Origin: Zygnema circumcarinatum
Taxonomy: Eukaryota > Streptophyta > Zygnematophyceae > Zygnematales > Zygnemataceae
Reading direction: 5' to 3'
NCBI GenBank assembly: GCA_037447605.1
Contig: CM074808.1
Location: forward strand, 417,307-464,158
Length of the DNA stretch: 46,852 nt
A program made the translations under genes and the position numbers. Below, piece after piece: positions 12,801 to 23,600 of this stretch. Numbering within the stretch: position 1 is the first letter of the stretch; each line of letters opens with the position of its first letter. Under the pieces are notes generated by a model. It worked only from the letters and a program-made list of their open reading frames with translations, was not told the DNA's origin and made no database searches.

Positions 12801-13983
12801 CACTCTATCGTATTCTCCCAGAGGTTTGCTGAAGTTCACACATTCTGTAAACCAAACAATCAGTCATTAAATTATCATTCTTAGAGCAGATTTCCACGTA
12901 AAAAGCTCCATAAACCCCAAACAAGTAGGTGAATTTCAAGTCCCAAACCAAGAAAATGACGCTTTAAGCGTGCGCTTTCTGACTGTATCCATGCATGTTA
13001 ACTGATGGCACCTATTGACTCAGTTACCAATACTCAGAATTCCTTATATCAAAAGAGGCATCTGTGTCTTACTTTCTAACATCTGTTTTTTGTGAACTTT
13101 GCCTTCGAACATAAAAGGCAAGAGCCACTTTTCAGTAAGATCATAGCTGCGTGTGCTGATATCTTCATCCTCCACACCACCTGTGACTCTTGGCAATCGC
13201 CCTACAGATTCCTTCTTGAAGGCCATACACATATGCTGCTGTATTTAGAGCCTAAATCTTACCAGAAGGGGGCAGTTTATTAAAAATATTTGGCCGATTG
13301 AGTAGCCCGCTAGCTCCCGGTTTCACTTGTATGACTTCATGATGTAAAGCTCTCATAAGCTGTGCTTCATTCGTATAGAAACCAGTCGCATTTCCTAAGG
13401 GATTGCGCTGCGTAACTATTCTGTGTTTCGATTTTTTTTTTTGTTTGTCAATTTGGTGAATCTCTTCTTCCTTGACTATGTTTGGAATAATCTCCTTTTT
13501 AAGAGAATAAAACTTTGCAGCCTGTACCATATCAGCCTCCAAAAACCTCGCCACTGCCTCCGAAATCATCTTTAATGTACTCTCAATGCTAGATACTGTT
13601 TCTGGAGATAAATAAAACCCATTCCTGTTACGCACACCGCCCCATTCGTTCCTCCAAAATCCGACACCGTGCTTCAAAGTCTCCTTCTTGAAATGTGAAA
13701 TCTTCTCCTCTCCCCAACCAGCATTCTTAAGGATCTGCTTGACTTCTACATTTGCAGAAGTAAGAAGTTCCTTCCAAGGCAATGTTTCCCCAAACATTCT
13801 TTGTACAAGTAGCACCGTCAGTGCAATCGAAGCGACGCACGAAATGAGCACTATACACGACTTTAAAAAACGGCGCGCTGCTCCCTTCCTTCGCATACTA
13901 AACACAGAAGAAAGTTTAGTTGCACTCCTTCCTCGAAGCGGAGTGCCTCGAATATCTCCTGCCGGGCTGCGCCTGCTCTCCAT
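9835..13983 (-). CDS. Type II membrane protein: filamin-like plus PC-esterase (TBL/NXPE-like), probably catalytically altered
   Basis: Exons: 13263-13983, 13073-13201, 12696-12844, 11940-12548, 11620-11844, 10908-11164, 9835-10630. They join in frame to about 961 aa. Residues 1-37 are basic and are followed by one hydrophobic segment (about 39-64, CIVLISCVASIALTVLL), so a Golgi or plasma-membrane type II protein is likely. Exon 4 encodes a filamin/Ig-like domain (FRVDYVPQQEGEYKLWV), then a Trp/Cys-rich esterase start with FVGDES at about 520. Exon 6 has YDVLIFSYGTWF, like the TBL DVLVFNTGHWW region. Exon 7 has the terminal block ending DGVVFYP (about 764), then a charged Ser/Glu/Lys tail of about 150 aa. 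TBL enzymes O-acetylate wall polysaccharides using the Ser of GDS and the His of DxxH. Here both motifs deviate. Substrate is unknown. Confidence 0.8.
10797..10859. repeat. 17-bp perfect inverted repeat in intron
   Basis: CCTCGATATCCACCCAG at 10797-10813 is the exact reverse complement of 10843-10859. The spacer is 29 nt and TG-rich. The hairpin lies in the intron 10631-10907 of the esterase-like gene, close to the donor. Confidence 0.85.
11280..11540. repeat. Polypurine tract in intron
   Basis: About 260 bp of mostly G/A on the plus strand fill the intron 11165-11619 of the esterase-like gene, including repeated gagaatg(g)gg words. Non-coding. Confidence 0.8.
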
Positions 13984-16169
13984 TCTCGTACGGATAAGAA
14001 TTCACTGTAGACACGGGAAATCCACCAATCACGCAAGAAAATATGAGACAGCGTAAAGAAGAGATTTGGGGAGGTTGAACGGGGCGAAGAGACATGGGCG
14101 GAGGAATGGTGCGAGAAATAAGAAAGGAAAAGGAATGTGCGAATTGATACGAAGGAAAAAAGCTTCGATGGAAGGCTACTCCGACGCACACATAGCTGCC
14201 AACACCCTAAAAAATCTGATCTTTTCAATAAGGTCCAGTTCCACAAGCATCGCTCATCACCTATCGGGCGCATGCAGGACGCATGCACAGATCCAGCTAC
14301 ATTATGAACTAAATTTGAACAATCAACAACTTGCAAACATAACTCATGCGCTTTGTGACCGTACAACTCCATACGCCCATGTACGCGCTTCAAGAAGCTT
14401 CCAAGCAAATTGCTGCTCCACAGAGGGACAGAAACAAAACATATCTTCCATCGTCTCTCAGTGGGAGAGAAGATGGAAGATATGAGACGGAAATGGAGAC
14501 AACAAAACAAGACAAGAGCAGGACGGAAGAGAGAGAAAATGCATCTGGCGATACACTTCTCCATGTACTTACACTTGAAGAATAACTTTCGTTTTCCTGC
14601 CCCTGCTCCTGTTCCTGCTGCGGATCCTGCTCCTAATCTCGCTGAATACCTGTTTCTTCTCCTGCTCCAGCTCCTCCTCTACTCCTGCTCCTACTCACTA
14701 ACTGATCCCAGTCCTGCTCCCGGTCCAGCTGTTACCCTCTCCAAGCCGCGACCTTTCTAAAGCTCCCGCCTTTCGCTCTGCAGGATGCCATCCTCCCCCA
14801 TCCTTCCCTGTGCTCACCTTTGCTCCTCCTGCGGCGCGGCACTCCTCAAGCATTCCATGGATGCAAGCTTGCAGGCAGCGCAGCGCCCATGTCCTACTCG
14901 CAGAGGCAGAACACAGCAGAAAAAAAAACAACTCCTCCCCTTACATTGAGGACCACAGCGGCCGGCGCCTCGAGGGCCTGCTGAGAACGGCCAAGGGTCC
15001 GTGTGACACAATCCCGTAAAATAACGTGAACTGTAACGGCTACACGAGTAATCATGGAGTCCGTTTTTTCGAACATTGAACAAATTTGTTATGTCACGGA
15101 ACTGTAGCATGGCACGGTTTTCCACTATTGAGCATAGAACTGTTGCGGAAAACGACATTGATGACGCCACGTGACAGTACAGTACACGGATGCAAGTGTA
15201 CGGCTGGAGAGATTGTACGGGTGTCGCAAGTGTAGTAATACTGGCCGTTCAACAACCGTCGTAGCACAAAGAAATGCGATTGTTTAGGGTCGCCTCTAAG
15301 AAATTTGAGGCGACCGAATTGGCTTCGACCTCACTCAGGATGGCGATGCCATGAAATGAGTATGAACTAACAACAACATGGGGTTACTAGGAACGGGTCG
15401 GTCACAAAGGCTTCAAAGCGAAAGAAAAGGCCATGACTATGAGCGTATGGACATGATGCGGCAATGTATGGAGATGCTTTTTTTCCATGTACACATGATG
15501 TCATCGCCATTGTGAGCTCACTGTCCATGTCCAATTCATGTCCCTTTCTGTGCGCAAGTTTTCTCCTAGGCCTAACAACAACGTCGTCCGTCTTCCGTAA
15601 ATTAAGTTTGTACCACTGATGGAAAACTTTCGGTTCGATTTTTCCAAGTCTGACATTTGGCACCATGACAGCCGACTTTCCGGGTGGTCTCATTTGTCGT
15701 ATTAGCCGATACGAGGCACCGGAAAACGCGCCTGCCGAAATTTGACTATGGGCAGGGCGGCCAGCCAAACACAGCACGACCGTACAGAAAGCGCTGCTTT
15801 GACGAAGCTTCCAAAAATGTACGGCAAAGGCTGCATGTGACTTCAAACCAAAACGACAAATAGACCGCCGGCATTTTTGTACAAAAATTACGTGCAAAAC
15901 GACAAACTACGTCAGCACTGCCACCAGCTCATGGACAAAATTCTGGTGTGCATTTATCACATTTCCGTGTGTCCTTAACAAAACGCTCCCATAAAGTTAG
16001 AAAACGCTATTTTCACACCTTTTTGTATATATACACATATTTTTAGTCGGTCGGGCTTTATTTCAGGATTTCTATGTTATTTAGGAGTTTTTCTTAGTTA
16101 AAGGTGTGTTTCTAGAAACAGAAAGGTGTGGAAATAGTTATTCACATAAAGTATACCGTGTTTTTACAT
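13984..16169. other. Intergenic region between divergent esterase-like gene and RAD54 (left part)
   Basis: Immediately upstream of the esterase-like ATG lies the presumed promoter, with a strong hairpin at 14440-14484. 14590-14760 is a CCTGCT/CTCCTG-type low-complexity stretch. 14930-15360 is unannotated and contains a 9-bp-stem hairpin at 15288-15315. 15367-15897 is open on the minus strand but starts at TTG, lacks splice support and matches nothing I can name. 16005-16137 has an imperfect 18-bp inverted repeat (CTATTTTCACACCTTT / AAAGGTGTGGAAATAG). I support no gene here. Confidence 0.5.
14440..14484. repeat. Long near-perfect hairpin upstream of the esterase-like gene
   Basis: CATATCTTCCATC (14440-14452) pairs with GATGGAAGATATG (14472-14484). 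After one G-A mismatch the stem continues for six more pairs (TCTCTC/GAGAGA), leaving a 5-nt loop, AGTGG. It lies about 460 bp upstream of the ATG at 13983. Confidence 0.85.
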
Positions 16170-17115
16170 GGGTAGTGATATTTCCACCCCTTTTTTGGAT
16201 CCAAACACCCCTTCCCGGCCGGGCAGATTTCAGAAGGGATTAAAAACAGAAAATGCTTTTTCACACCTTTTTGGAATCGATACCCACCTTCTTCCGTCCG
16301 CTGATTTTATTTTTGCTAACCAAGGAAAATGATACCCCGTCAACGCATTTTGAATACTGTCTCCCGCCTCCCTGAATTTTTTTTTTGAGGGAAAGAAATA
16401 TCTGCCTGCCCGAATCCGCTCGGAGCGGAAGATCCGTCCGCCACGAGATCGTTCGCGGGTGTCCGTCCTTTACACGTGTGTGTCCATCGCAGCTGTCGAT
16501 TCCCTCGCAGATCACACCACTGCAGATCACCGTTCGATCTGCAGCCGGGCTCGATCTTAGCGAATGGAAAGCGCCCACGAGTCCCGTCAAAGCCAAATCG
16601 CACGAGCGAGTGCGCGCGTCCTTCGGCCCGAGATCTCGTCATTGTTAGCTCTCAGCCAATCAACATCTGCCACGTGCTACATTTTTGACGTGGAAATTTG
16701 TGATTGGTCTAAGATCTCAATGTACGAAATTTTGGGTTCCTCAGGTTGCGACCGTATGACATTTGTACGGACAAACTTTTGAGAGGACTTTGGCGGGATA
16801 CGTGGACACGTGCCATGCGCTGTGACCGAGCCCGGCTGCCGATCAAATATTGATCTGTCGTGTTGGGATCTGCGAGGGAATCGACGGCTGCGATTGACCG
16901 CACGCGTGAAAAAAAATTCAGGTAGGCGGGATATTCAAAATAGGGTGACGGGTTATTATTTTCCTTGTTTCGCAGAAATAAAATCTGCCGATGGAGGGTG
17001 GTATCGATTCCAAAAAGGTGTGAAAAAAGCATTTTCCGTTTTTAATCCTTTTTGAAATCTGCCCGGCCGGGAAGGGGTGTTTGGATCCAAAAAAGGGGTG
17101 GAAATATCACTACCC
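16170..17115. mobile_element. Non-autonomous DNA transposon with long terminal inverted repeats
   Basis: The element begins GGGTAGTGATATTTCCACCC at 16170 and ends with its reverse complement at 17115. The outer 62 bp or so of the arms are identical. Pairing continues with small differences to about 16560 on the left and 16805 on the right, so the arms cover most of its 946 bp. The 8-bp sequence TTTTACAT flanks both ends (16162-16169 and 17116-17123) and is a target-site duplication. No transposase is encoded. Very long arms with an 8-bp duplication suggest a Mutator-like foldback or a hAT-type MITE; the family is not certain. The core holds two CACGTG boxes and TTTGGCGG (E2F-like) at 16789-16796. 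The right end lies about 570 bp upstream of the RAD54 start. Confidence 0.85.
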
Positions 17116-17685
17116 TTTTACATTTTCCAGTTTCCAATTTCAGAGTTTCCAGTCTAGTTCCGGTTCAGTTTTCCGCAGCGAACTAAAGAGGAAATACCGT
17201 AAATTTCTTTTTGGAGGGAAATGGCGAAATTCGAAAAGTTCAAAGTGTGGGATTTTGCTTGTTTGCAGCACTGGTTGGAGGAAGGGGCCGCCCCTCTTCA
17301 CCATGAAGCCGGAGCTCCTTGGCTGCTGCTGCTGCTGCTTTGGATAAAAGGAAAGAAGGCGCCTATCTATGTATTTGCCTATGCAGCTTTTGCGGAAGCT
17401 TAGTGTCCAGCGCTGGCCGCACTTATTTTAAGCTGCTTGGCGAGTTGTTTTGCCATCTCATTGCAAGCCCATCTGTAAACTGCTGCTGCTGGCAGTTTAT
17501 TTCTTTATTTCTTCAGGGAGAGGCAGAGGGAATCTTGGTCTAGAAACTCGGGCTACTGCAATCAGTCAGAGCATGTTTCGTTTGCATGGTTCGTTGCTGG
17601 CGGAACATTGCAGGCTGTAATCGCCTGATTGCTCGGCACTTGTAGCTGAAGATTTCAGCATTAGTAGAGGAGGGCTTGTTGTTTG
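17116..17685. other. RAD54: RAD54 upstream region
   Basis: This probably holds the RAD54 promoter and 5' UTR. A short upstream open frame starts at ATG 17221 in good context (gaaATGGcg) and ends at 17403. It contains a Leu/Trp-rich run and is out of line with the RAD54 frame. It may be a regulatory uORF or chance. The sequence is otherwise unremarkable. Confidence 0.4.
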
Positions 17686-20600
17686 ATGGCTCTCGGTGTC
17701 GTCTGTGCGAGATGCGGGGAAGGGCGACTGCAGTGGGTAGAGCTCTCAGATATGGGAGAAGGACAGTACTTTTGCGAGTTTTGGAAGAAGCATGAGCCAG
17801 GAGAGCAGTGCGCGGTTCCAGTTACGGAAGAGGAGTACAGGGAACTTGCGGAAGAGGCGAGAGAGGCGCGTTCAACGCAGCCTGCTCTGCTGAACAAGGG
17901 AGCTACGGCGACCTTGGCAGGTCCATCCAAGGCAGCAAATGTTGCTGCGCTACAAAGGTTCGCACACTAAAGAATTTTTGCTCAGAAAGCACACGCAGGA
18001 CGTCAAAATGCAAAAACAAGCTACACGATCGAGTAAAGGATGGCTTTCATTAGATTTTCTTGCTCAACTTGTGTTAAGTACGTACCTGCAGAAAAAAAAA
18101 ACCTTTACTTCAAAATATTGATTCGCACTTAATCGAATCGAATAGTCGAATTATATCCAACTGATATTCATACGAATGCGTACATGGTACTTACTGCACT
18201 CTCGGAAAAAAATTATGGTAGTACATACTATCTGCTCAAAATCCTTTTCCACAATCTTGGCCAAGGGCCCAATAAACTTAACAGAGATGTTCAGTAGGCG
18301 AGCGGATGTTGTAAAATTTTGAGTCTCCTTTTTATCATTCTTCCTTTTTAATCTTAAAAATCGCGTGCTCTGCGTCGAACTGAGCACTGACAGAAATCGT
18401 GAGTTCGGAAAACAAGGTGTGAGCACCAATACTTGTATTTATACTAATACTACACCAACGAGATGGTCGGCAACCTTTGCTTTGGTAGTGCAATTTACGT
18501 GACAAGTAGACTGACTAGTATCTTGTACAACATGAGGATGTGAACCTTATTGTGAGTCGAGATTCTCCTAAGCTGAGGCCCATATAATGTCCATCAGATT
18601 TATGTGAATGCAAACTTACATTGGCAGGCAGTGCTGTGTAATTTTGTATGCAGTGGACAGCTGGTGGTGAAAAGGCAGTCGTTACTTCCCAAGGTCCTTT
18701 CGGTATCTGATGAAGCGGCGGTAGTTAAGAAACCGTTCAAATCTCCATTACCAGGAACCTCGTCTTCAGGGAGCCAAGAATTGTTGCGTCGTCTAAGCGC
18801 AAGCAGGAGATTTGTTCCGTGGGGAAGCAAAGAGCCCTTCAAACCTCTCCAAGGCAATGAGTGTGACGAGCCTGAGGTTGCAAAAGTGGATGAGAAAGCT
18901 GAATCTACGGAGCTGCCTCCGGGGGTGGAGCCGTTGGTTTTATGGCAGCCGGAAGATGATCCAAAACATGCATCGCCAGCTTCGAGACCGATTATTGTTG
19001 ATCCACACCTGACCAAGTTCCTCAGACCTCATCAAAGGTGGATGCTTCACAAGCATGTGTATAGCATGATTGGATTGTTTGTTCCATGGCGTGACCAAGA
19101 GTGATGCATATCGAAGCTCTTCCACCTTTCCGAGTGTGTTTGAAGCTTTTTGAATCTGATTGTTCAGTTTGATGGAACTTCAACAAGGTGGTTGGTCGTA
19201 GGGAGGGAGTGCAGTTCGTGTTTGAATGCGTGGCTGGGCTTCGTGACTTCAGCAACAATAATGAAAACGGCCGGATCAATCTTGGCTGCATTTTGGCTGA
19301 CGACATGGGGTAAGTCAACAGCAAAATTTGATGATGCACAGATGCATGCTGTATGCAATGTTTTAACTTTTGTCAACTATACCGTTTGCACGTCCTCATC
19401 AGCAGAAATATTTTTTCAGTGACCGATGTCTTTTGTTTTGTTTCTGATGCTCACGATGCTTAAGAAGCCGGCTTGCATGAGGATCTTGCATTTCGTATCC
19501 ACTTCTAACGTACCTTCTTTCCTTCATGTTTGCGTTACCCAGACTTGGGAAGACTCTTCAGTCAATAACGCTCCTGTGGACTGTCTTGCAACAAGGCTTC
19601 AATGGTGCTCCTATGGCGAAGAGGGCTATCGTAGTTACACCGACAAGTTTAGTGAGCAATTGGGAGGCAGAAATAAAGAAGTGGCTGGAGAATCGCGTGA
19701 AGGTGTTAGCACTCTGCGAGACATCCAGGGCAGATGTGATGGCTGGGATTACGAACTTTGTGTCACCAAGGGGCCAATACAGGGTAAGTTTTTAGCGTTA
19801 ACCGCTGTATAAAGATTCTCATATTGTCGATCTCTGGCCAGCTTAGGTGTTAATGGCTACTTTGATTGGCACCTTCAACATTACCTCCTGTTTACAAGGT
19901 AGGAGGTAGTCCAAGGTAGACCGCGGTAGACCAAGGTAGGCCAAGGTCCAAGGTAGAACTTCATATGTGTCTCTTTGCGGAGTTGTGAATCAGGTTACAT
20001 AAGCCTGTTGGAAACTGTTGCATTTGGAACCCTGATGCAACTTTCAGCAGAGCAGGGTGCAGTGAGTGTCAAAGTTCCCCTTCAATGATTTTCTCGTTCA
20101 GCGCTGGTTGCATCATCATCTCATCGAGACTTGCCATTATCCCTTGCAGGTCTTGATCATATCCTACGAGACTTTCAGGCTTCATGCGTCTCGGCTGCAG
20201 CAGCCGGGTTGCTGTGATCTCCTCATTTGTGACGAGGCCCACAGGCTCAAAAATGATAAAACCTTGACCAATCAGGTGAGGCATGTCCGATGCTGGTGCA
20301 CTAATGCAGTAAAGTGTTTCTGGAGTAAAGTTACATTGAAAGAGTTATTTGCCTCGTGACTCGGGTACTGACGGGGTAACAGTCAGTCGGGAAAGTCACC
20401 CTTGGAATGGTTCAGATTGATCAGCCTGTTGAACTGACCTGTAGTCTTATCAACAGGCTTTCAGTCGCAAGTTCTCTCATGGCGGTTCTGTCCATTAGTC
20501 ACTCACTGTTCGTTCACCTCCAGTCCAGTCAACAATTGCTAGCTTATCTGGATCATAACTAGGTTTTGTAGCGAGTTTTCTGTTTTAGTTTTTCTAATGG

Positions 20601-23600
20601 TTAAGACTGAAGAGTTTGGCATTAAGCAGATTTGGAAATATTTTGGGCTTTGATAGTTATGGAAGAGTAGGTTTAATGCAGGGACTTTGTACTACATGAA
20701 TTGATGAAAGTTGCAACCATTTTGGAAGAGGATAATGATCTTTGGGGTTCACTGCATGCAGGCACTTGCAGCACTTTCATGCAGGAGGCGAGTGCTACTT
20801 TCAGGCACCCCCATGCAGGTAACTTGGGAAAATCATTTCTACTATTGCCCTCAGTTTGCTAGTCAATGCTTACTTCTACTGTAACATTTTTTATAATGGA
20901 TTCAACTTATGAGCTAGTACCGCTCTGATCTCTTTCCTGTTTGAAGATTTTTTGTCAAGAAAAGGTTACATGTGAAGGATGTGATGGTTTGCCTCATGTG
21001 TGTTACTACTGTGTGTTCTCTTGTACACTTCCTTACTGCTATACTTTAAACAACTGTCGTTTTGTTTTTATGGTTGAAAATCATGTGCAAACATGTTTTG
21101 GTGTTTACTTTCTTGTGTGTCCTCATGAAAATGCAGAATGATCTAGAGGAGTTTTACTCGATGGTCAATTTCACCAATCCAGGGATATTGGGGGATGCAA
21201 CGGCTTTTCGACGTTACTTTGAGGTGTGAAAGTTTTGTTGGCGAGATCTTTTTGATCCTTATTATCCTGTGTACTAGTTATGGTCACAAAGGAACCATCC
21301 TTTTAAATGAATCTGATTCAGTCTGTGCAGAAGAATACAGACTGATTATTCCATTTGTGATTGTCTAGATTGCTTATTTTGTTGCGTAAAGGAAATATTG
21401 GAGTTACAAGTCCACTCTGACTTTTTCATTTTTTTCTGCTGCATCTGCAGAACCCCATTCTCGCCGGTCGCGAGCCTGACGCAACAGATGAAGAGCGAAC
21501 TCTTTGCTCTGAACGGTCCAATGAGCTCAGTGAAAAAGTCAATCAGGTAAATTTCTCTTTCAAAACATTGGTTTGTTTTGCTGCATGGCTCTCAAGTGAG
21601 CTTTCTCCTGCAACATTGTGTGACTATCAGACTAGATAAGCACACTGACACAATCCATTCTCTTTGCAGTTCATCTTAAGACGAACAAATGCTCTTCTCT
21701 CAAATCATCTTCCGCCAAAGGTGAGAGAACTATTGTCTCGTGCTTGTTTCATACGGGGGTCTCATTTTTCTACACTCTGGCCAATGGATAATGCATGTTA
21801 CGTAGTCCTGTCCTTAACGCTGGGAACTGCTCACCAAGTTCGGACAGGGCGACTTTCTGAAATAACACTTCGATCCCGTCAAGTAGTTCAGGTTCTGCAA
21901 ATGATACCGCTGAATGTCGTGTCTTCTTTTTCGTACAAGATTTCCTTTTTCCTTTTGGACATCGTAATCCTACATATTTCCTTCTAAAGCCTAAGTCATG
22001 GATTTGTATGGATTGCTTGACAGGTTGTTGAAGTTGTCTGCTGCAACCTCACGGAACTGCAGCTCAAGATTTACCGCCATTTTATCGAATCGAAGAAGGT
22101 ATGGCACGATACAGGGAATCCCCTTCGGACATTCAGACACTATTTTAGTTGTTTTTGACTGCTAAATCACATGCCATCCATCAATGACATGTTGTGTTTG
22201 TTATTCTCAACACTCATGACTCACAAACTGTTGCTATGCATATTTGAACGTATTGCTTTCTGAAAAAGTTCAGGACTTCAAGAAACATGTTTCCTATGGC
22301 GCTAGATATATATGTCGAGACCTTGCGTGGTGTTCATACCGTTGACTTTTGTGAATTGATATGACGAACATGGCAGGTGAAAACTGTCCTTGAGGATGTG
22401 GCCAGGCGATCCCAAGTATTGGCTTCCATCACTGCTCTGAAGAAGCTCTGTAATCATCCGAAGGTTTGAGATTACACCTGTCTAGTTAAACTTGTCATTG
22501 GCATGCAGCATTGCTGTTACAACCTGAATTTCTGTTTTTTTTTTATCTGTCTGTACCCTTTTGTTTGGTTAATCATTGGATTCTCTTGCACTCAGTGACT
22601 TTGAGAACGTAGTGTTGACCTGTTACTTGAGTTTGGATTAAGATGTAGGTAGCAAAAAAATTGTTATGTTTGTCTGAGTGCGGTTTGTTATTCCTCTCTT
22701 TGTATTTTGCACAGCTGATCTTTGACACCTTGAAGGCGGGCTCTGCGGAAGCCGGTGGATTTGAGGGTTGCATGGACCTGTTTCCATCGGCAGTATTATC
22801 TAGTAGGTAAGAACATGAATTTCAGTCACTCTTGTTGGAGTCTTACCTTAGGGCATGTTTGTGACGTACAGGAAAAAGCAATCTGACTTCTTATATGATG
22901 TGATGCTGGCCCTTGTTTCTGACACGTGTTGAAATCAAAGCACACGCGCACACTTTATGGAAGTTTCTAAAGTGAATGAGTCTCCACAAGTTCCCGGGGC
23001 CCTTTTCTCGCTTAACTTCAAGGCTTCTTTCTTTCTCGCCCTTTCCGCTTTCAGAAACGGCAGCTGGACAGGGGGCGATGGTTTTTGGGTTCAACTTTCC
23101 GGCAAAATGAGCGTTTTGGCACGATTGCTGGCCCTTCTTCGGAAAACGACAGACGACCGTATTGTCCTAGTTTCGAACTATACACAAGTACATTATTCCC
23201 CTCATGCCTTCCTCATGTAAATGAAAAATGTAATGAATACAGTGTTGACCTGTTTGCTATTGGCAGACAATGCCGGATGTAGGGACCTTCGTTTGGTTGT
23301 CGTTTGTTCCCAAATGCATGCATCTGTGTTTGAAGCAGACAGAGAAATTGTGGTCAGGCTCTACATCCTTTCAACTATTGAAATGGATGACAATGAACGA
23401 TAACAAATTGACGATCATTAATTAGTGCTCCTTTGTTGCTGTTTACGGCGGGCATTTTCACGAGCAGCTCCATTTTTAGCCTCCCTGAGTTCATGTTTTT
23501 TGGGACGGATTGTCAGTCCAGTGCTGTGCTGACATTGTTCGTTATATGCAGACTTTGGATTTGTTTGCTCAGCTGTGCCGGGAACGGAGCTATCCCCACA

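Noticed and set aside
17221-17403. First coding exon of RAD54 or a separate small protein
   Set aside because: No suitable donor links it to the RAD54 frame, and it has no family resemblance. Kept only as a possible uORF.
20423-20459. Intronic snoRNA in RAD54
   Set aside because: Only a 10-bp stem is seen. No C/D or H/ACA boxes were found.
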